A stretch of DNA of 11,017 nucleotides from Actinomycetota bacterium (lineage in GTDB: Bacteria > Actinomycetota > Acidimicrobiia > Acidimicrobiales > Ilumatobacteraceae): assembly GCA_005800965.1 (NCBI GenBank), contig SYEA01000027.1:1-11017 (forward strand), read 5' to 3'. The position numbers were made by a program, and so were the translations under genes. This document shows, piece after piece, positions 6,477-11,017 of this stretch (position 1 is its first letter; every line of letters begins with the position of its first letter). The notes under the pieces were generated by a model that saw only the letters and a list, made by a program, of their open reading frames with translations, was not told where the DNA came from and ran no database searches.

Positions 6477-9320
6477 CTATCCGCGCAGAACGTCGGCCAA
6501 GAAACGAGCGGTGTGACTTCCCTTCACACGGGCCACTTGTTCTGGCGTGCCCTCGGCAACTATTTGTCCACCACCGTCCCCACCCTCGGGCCCAAGATCA
6601 ATCAACCAGTCCGCAGTCTTGATGACGTCCAAGTTGTGTTCAATGACCAAGACCGTATTGCCCTGATCCACCAAACGAGCCAACACGATAAGCAGGCGAC
6701 GAACATCTTCAAAGTGCAATCCGGTAGTCGGCTCATCCAAGAGATAAATCGTGTGGCCCGTGCTACGTCGCGCCAACTCGCTGGCTAGTTTCACGCGCTG
6801 GGCTTCGCCACCCGACAAGGTGGGCGCCGATTGCCCAAGTCGCACATAACCCAACCCCACATCCATGAGTGTCTGCAGATGGCGAGCAATGCGCGGTTGG
6901 TTGGCAAAGAACTCGACAGCTTCGCTGATGGGCATGTGCAACACTTCGGCCACGTTCTTGCCCTTGAATCGAATCTCCAACGTGTCGCGGTTGTAGCGCG
7001 CACCCTTGCACACCTCGCACGGCACATACACGTCGGGCAGAAACTGCATCTCGATGCGTATCGTGCCATCACCCGAGCACGCTTCACAGCGGCCACCGGG
7101 CACATTGAACGAGAATCTTCCGGGTTGGTAGCCGCGCACCTTGGCGTCGGGTGAATTGGCAAACAGTTTGCGAATGTCATCGAACACGCCCGTGTAGGTG
7201 GCGGGGTTGGATCTCGGGGTGCGCCCGATTGGCGACTGATCCATGTCGATGACTTTGTCCAACTTTTCGATACCTGTCACGCTCTTGTGGCGTCCCGGTG
7301 AATCTTTGGTTTTGTAAATCTTTTGCATCAGGGCCGGCAACAAAATGTCACGCACCAGCGTGCTCTTGCCGCTGCCCGAAACACTCGTGACGGCAACGAA
7401 ACACCCCAGTGGGATTCGCACATCGATCTGTTTCAAATTGTGCTCGCGCGCGCCCTTCACGACCAACGCGTCGGCGCCGATCGTGCGGCGCTTCTTGGGC
7501 ACTTCAATCGACCGCTTGCCCGATAGATAGGCCCCGGTCACCGACGCTGAAACCTTTTCGATGCCTTTGACGACTCCGCTGTACACCACGGCACCGCCGT
7601 GTTCGCCGGCGCCTGGCCCGATATCGACGATCCAATCACTGGCCCGAATGGTGTCTTCGTCGTGCTCTACAACGAGCACGGTGTTGCCCAGGTCACGCAG
7701 TCGGTGCAACGTGTCGATCAGTCGGTGATTATCGCGTTGGTGCAACCCGATGGACGGCTCGTCCAACACATACAACGTGCCCACGAGCCCAGACCCAATC
7801 TGGCTCGCAAGACGAATGCGTTGGGCCTCACCACCGGCCAAAGTGCCAGCCGAACGTGACAGGGTCAGATAATTGAGACCGACATCGAGCAGAAATCCGA
7901 GTCGTGCGTTGACCTCTTTGGTGATGCGCTCGGCAATCATCCTTTCGCGCTTGCTCAATTTGAGGCCTGCCAGAAACTTCGCCGACTCGGCAATCGACAA
8001 TTCGCACACCTCGGAGATCGTTTTGTCGTTGATCTTCACCGACAGTGATTCGGGTTTGAGTCGTGCACCCTTGCACGTCGAGCACGGCTTTTCGCGCATG
8101 TAACTTTCGTACTGCTCTCGCTGCGAATCGCTCTCAGCGCTCTCATGACGGCGCTTCAACCACGGAATCACACCTTCAAACTCGGTGCTGTACTCGCGCA
8201 CTCGTCCGTAGCGGTTGCGGTACTTGACGATGACATTTTCGCCCAAGCCATGCATGATGATTTTTTGATGCTTGGCAGTGAGTTTGGCCCACGGCTTTTT
8301 GGTATCAATCCCTTCGTCTTTGGCCACGGCTTCGAGCATCCGCACGAAGTACATGGTGTGCGCGCTGCGCCATGGGGCGAGCGCACCCTCAGCAACACTC
8401 AGATCCGGGTCGGGCACCACCAAGTCGGGGTCGACCTCGTAGGTAGTGCCGAGACCGAGGCATTTTTCGCACGCGCCATACGGCGTGTTGAATGAGAAAT
8501 TGCGCGGGGCCAGCTCTTCGTACGACGTGGTGCATTTCGGGCACACCAGCTGCTGACTGAAATTCAGTACTTCGCTGACGGCATCGGCTTTCCCCATAAC
8601 TTCGACGGTGGCGATGCCATTGGCCAGGCGCAGAGCCGTTTCCATGCTGTCGGTAAGGCGCCGGTTAATACCATCCTTGCGCACCAGCCGGTCCACAATC
8701 ACATCAATGGTGTGCTGTTCATAGCGCGCCAATTTCTTGCCTGCTTTTTGAAACTCAGAGATCTCCACCACGACCCCGTCGACCCGAGCCCGAGTGAACC
8801 CTTGGCCGAGAAAATCCACCAGCAACGAGTCGTATTCACCCTTGCGACCGCGAACCACGGGTGCCAACACCTGAAAGCGAGTTCCGTCTTTGAGCTCCAT
8901 TACCTGGTCAACGATTTGCTCGGGGGTTTGCTTGGTGAGTCGCTCGCCATCGTTCACACAATGCTGGACACCGATACGAGCAAACAGCAGACGCAGGTAG
9001 TCGTACACCTCGGTAATGGTGCCCACGGTGGAACGCGGATTACGCGAAGCAGATTTTTGATCTATGGAAATTGCCGGTGAAAGTCCCTCAATGACATCGA
9101 CGTCGGGTTTGTCCATTTGCCCCAGGAATTGCCGGGCATAGGCGCTGAGGCTTTCTACATAACGCCGTTGACCTTCGGCGTAGATCGTGTCGAACGCCAA
9201 ACTGCTCTTACCGCTGCCCGACAAACCCGTGAGCACAATCAAACGGTCACGGGGAAGCTCAAAACTGATGTTCTTCAGGTTGTGCTCGCGCGCACCACGA
9301 ATGCTTATTGAGTTGGTCAC
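6477..9320 (-). CDS. uvrA: Excinuclease ABC subunit A
   Basis: UvrA is the damage-sensing ATPase that loads UvrB onto DNA. The 947 residues are the family's usual length and contain two ABC modules. Module one has Walker A GLSGSGKS (32-39), a zinc site with Cys260, 263, 284 and 287, a signature that reads LAGGEAQ (494-500) instead of the common LSGGEAQ, and Walker B ending DE at 520-521. Module two has Walker A SVSGSGKS (646-653), a zinc site with Cys745, 748, 768 and 771 (the C-terminal zinc finger used in lesion recognition), signature LSGGEAQ (835-841) and DE at 862-863. The start is GTG at 9320, 9 bases after the uvrB stop and immediately before the conserved IRGAREHNLKNI. No ribosome binding site is evident. 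The stop is TAG, only 3 bases before uvrC. Confidence 0.98.
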   Translation of the reverse strand: MTNSISIRGAREHNLKNISFELPRDRLIVLTGLSGSGKSSLAFDTIYAEGQRRYVESLSAYARQFLGQMDKPDVDVIEGLSPAISIDQKSASRNPRSTVGTITEVYDYLRLLFARIGVQHCVNDGERLTKQTPEQIVDQVMELKDGTRFQVLAPVVRGRKGEYDSLLVDFLGQGFTRARVDGVVVEISEFQKAGKKLARYEQHTIDVIVDRLVRKDGINRRLTDSMETALRLANGIATVEVMGKADAVSEVLNFSQQLVCPKCTTSYEELAPRNFSFNTPYGACEKCLGLGTTYEVDPDLVVPDPDLSVAEGALAPWRSAHTMYFVRMLEAVAKDEGIDTKKPWAKLTAKHQKIIMHGLGENVIVKYRNRYGRVREYSTEFEGVIPWLKRRHESAESDSQREQYESYMREKPCSTCKGARLKPESLSVKINDKTISEVCELSIAESAKFLAGLKLSKRERMIAERITKEVNARLGFLLDVGLNYLTLSRSAGTLAGGEAQRIRLASQIGSGLVGTLYVLDEPSIGLHQRDNHRLIDTLHRLRDLGNTVLVVEHDEDTIRASDWIVDIGPGAGEHGGAVVYSGVVKGIEKVSASVTGAYLSGKRSIEVPKKRRTIGADALVVKGAREHNLKQIDVRIPLGCFVAVTSVSGSGKSTLVRDILLPALMQKIYKTKDSPGRHKSVTGIEKLDKVIDMDQSPIGRTPRSNPATYTGVFDDIRKLFANSPDAKVRGYQPGRFSFNVPGGRCEACSGDGTIRIEMQFLPDVYVPCEVCKGARYNRDTLEIRFKGKNVAEVLHMPISEAVEFFANQPRIARHLQTLMDVGLGYVRLGQSAPTLSGGEAQRVKLASELARRSTGHTIYLLDEPTTGLHFEDVRRLLIVLARLVDQGNTVLVIEHNLDVIKTADWLIDLGPEGGDGGGQIVAEGTPEQVARVKGSHTARFLADVLRG

Positions 9321-9329
9321 GGCGACACG

Positions 9330-11017
9330 CTAATTCGCAGGGCGACCTTCGCGGAGCTCTCGCCGCAATTCCCGCACCTCATCACGCAACCGGGCAGCCT
9401 GCTCGAAGTGCAGATCCGTCGCGGCTTGATGCATCTCTTCTTCGAGGGTCTGAATCAGTCGCTCGAGTTCGCTCGAACCGAGGGCTTGCAAATCACGAAT
9501 CACCTTGTCTCGCTCACGTGAAGTGCGCCGACCCTTACCCGGATACGGTGCACCTTCATCGGGCCGCAACAGCGACAAGATGTCGCCCACAGCCTTGCGT
9601 ATGGTCTTGGGTTCGATTCCACGCTCAGAGTTGTAGGCCTTCTGCTTTTCGCGCCGGGCATTGGTCAAACTGATCGCTGACTCCATTGCTGCTGTGCGTT
9701 TGTCGGCATACATAATGACTTGGCCGTCTACGTTGCGAGCGGCACGCCCAATGGTCTGGATGAGCGATGTTTCGCTCCGCAAAAACCCTTCTTTGTCCGC
9801 ATCAAGAATGGCAACGAGCGACACTTCGGGCAAGTCGAGACCCTCACGCAACAGGTTGATGCCAATCAACACGTCAAACTCACCCAACCGCAGGGCCCGC
9901 AGAATTTCGATGCGCTCGATGGTGTCGATATTGGAGTGCAGATATCGCACCCGCAGACCCTGCTCAAGCAGGTATTCCGTCAAGTCCTCAGCCATCTTCT
10001 TGGTGAGCGTGGTGATCAACACCCGGTCCCCCATCTTGAGACGCTGCTGGACGTTGGCAATGATGTCATCAATCTGACCCTTGGTGGGTTTCACGATCAC
10101 TTCGGGGTCGATGAGACCTGTCGGACGCACGATCTGCTCGACCACCTGTTGTGAGTTCTGCATTTCAAACTTGGCTGGTGTCGCCGACATAAAAATACAT
10201 TGATTAACGCGCTCCAATGTTTCTTCAAAGCGCAACGGACGGTTCTCAGCAGCACTCGGCAGACGAAACCCGTGCTCAATCAACGTCGATTTGCGGGCAC
10301 GGTCACCAGCGAACTGGCCGTACAGCTGTGGAACGGCGACGTGACTTTCATCGACCACGAGCAAATAGTCGTCGGGAAAATAGTCGAGCAGGGTAAATGG
10401 CGGTGATCCAGGTTCACGGCCATCGATGTGCATGGAGTAGTTCTCGATGCCATTGCAATAGCCCATCTCCTGAATCATCTCCAGGTCATAGCGCGTGCGC
10501 ATACCAAGACGCTGGGCCTCGAGCAGTTTGCCGTTGGCGTTGAACCACTCCAAACGCGCGGCCAACTCGGTTTCGATGCGCAACATGGCTGCACGCATAC
10601 GTTCCTCGCCAGCCACGTAGTGCGTGGCAGGGAAAACTAAAATCTCGGTCGGGCTGCCGAGGGTCTCGCCCGTAACCGGGTCGACCACGCTGATGCGATC
10701 GACGGTGTCGCCGAACATCTCGATGCGCGTGATGGTGGACTCATAGGCCGGCTGTAGTTCGATGGTGTCACCACGCACTCGAAAATTGCCTCGACCGAGT
10801 GCAACATCGTTGCGTTCGTATTGCAAGTCCACCAGCCGACGCAAAACACTTTGCTGGTCGTACTCCACGCCTTGATGCAGCTCAAGCAGGTTGCCCTTGT
10901 ACTCCTCGGGGTTGCCCATGCCGTAAATGCAGCTCACCGATGCCACCACAATCACATCGCGACGAGTGAGCAACGCTTCGGTGGCCGAGTGGCGCAGCCG
11001 GTCAATCTCGTCGTTGA
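9330..11017 (-). CDS. uvrB: Excinuclease ABC subunit B, 5' end outside the window
   Basis: UvrB is the helicase-like subunit that verifies damage and recruits UvrC. Translation is in frame right up to the window edge: codons above 10973 read NDEIDRLRHSATEA, conserved UvrB sequence, followed by RRDVIVVASVSCIYG. The TTG at 10971-10973 is therefore an internal codon, not the start. About 115 N-terminal residues are missing, including Walker A and the beta-hairpin. Present are VVDESH of motif II (near 10341-10356), MSATPAKFE of motif III (near 10180), GINLLREGLDLPEVS of motif V, QTIGRAARN of motif VI (near 9732-9758), and a C-terminal UVR domain (about 9350-9455, FEQAARLRDEVREL) that docks with UvrC. 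The stop is TAG, 9 bases before the uvrA start. Any SOS-type operator would lie upstream of the window. Confidence 0.98.
   Translation of the reverse strand, partial: NDEIDRLRHSATEALLTRRDVIVVASVSCIYGMGNPEEYKGNLLELHQGVEYDQQSVLRRLVDLQYERNDVALGRGNFRVRGDTIELQPAYESTITRIEMFGDTVDRISVVDPVTGETLGSPTEILVFPATHYVAGEERMRAAMLRIETELAARLEWFNANGKLLEAQRLGMRTRYDLEMIQEMGYCNGIENYSMHIDGREPGSPPFTLLDYFPDDYLLVVDESHVAVPQLYGQFAGDRARKSTLIEHGFRLPSAAENRPLRFEETLERVNQCIFMSATPAKFEMQNSQQVVEQIVRPTGLIDPEVIVKPTKGQIDDIIANVQQRLKMGDRVLITTLTKKMAEDLTEYLLEQGLRVRYLHSNIDTIERIEILRALRLGEFDVLIGINLLREGLDLPEVSLVAILDADKEGFLRSETSLIQTIGRAARNVDGQVIMYADKRTAAMESAISLTNARREKQKAYNSERGIEPKTIRKAVGDILSLLRPDEGAPYPGKGRRTSRERDKVIRDLQALGSSELERLIQTLEEEMHQAATDLHFEQAARLRDEVRELRRELREGRPAN

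Noticed and set aside
1..11017. tRNA, rRNA, CRISPR array, insertion sequence, integrase or prophage genes
   Set aside because: None seen. Nearly the whole window is housekeeping coding sequence with no direct-repeat arrays, terminal inverted repeats or mobile-element proteins.

Overview
The window is an almost fully packed stretch of a bacterial chromosome, and every real gene reads on the minus strand. Moderately high G+C by eye, the gene order uvrB-uvrA-uvrC-rapZ-gap-pgk-tpiA and the protein signatures point to an actinobacterium. The unusually short Pgk and the style of the substrate-binding lipoprotein suggest class Acidimicrobiia (perhaps a freshwater or marine plankton lineage). The class is an inference from remembered sequences, not a search result.

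Read in the direction of transcription (from high to low coordinates), the window opens inside uvrB, whose 5' end lies beyond base 11017. It continues with uvrA and uvrC, giving the complete nucleotide-excision-repair incision set. Next come rapZ (P-loop nucleotide-binding regulator), gap, pgk and tpiA (three consecutive steps of lower glycolysis). Gaps between these seven genes are only 3 to 10 bases, and pgk and tpiA overlap by 4 bases, so they probably form one transcription unit or a chain of translationally coupled genes. Most of them lack a visible Shine-Dalgarno sequence; tpiA has GAGG.

A 120-base intergenic region (652-771) follows, with two G/C-rich hairpins and a strong ribosome binding site. 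After it comes a family-5 ABC-transporter substrate-binding lipoprotein gene that runs off the low end of the window. Its reading frame is interrupted by one in-frame TAG at 208-210 and then stays open, in the same frame, to base 1. It is annotated as a nonsense-interrupted pseudogene, with a sequencing error or an unusual readthrough still possible.

The main points for a second look are the interrupted lipoprotein, the absence of yvcK and whiA from their usual place between rapZ and gap, the absence of secG after tpiA, and the deletion-like shortening of Pgk. I found no mobile element, CRISPR array, RNA gene or candidate for a novel defence or biosynthetic system. Apart from these points this is an ordinary housekeeping region.
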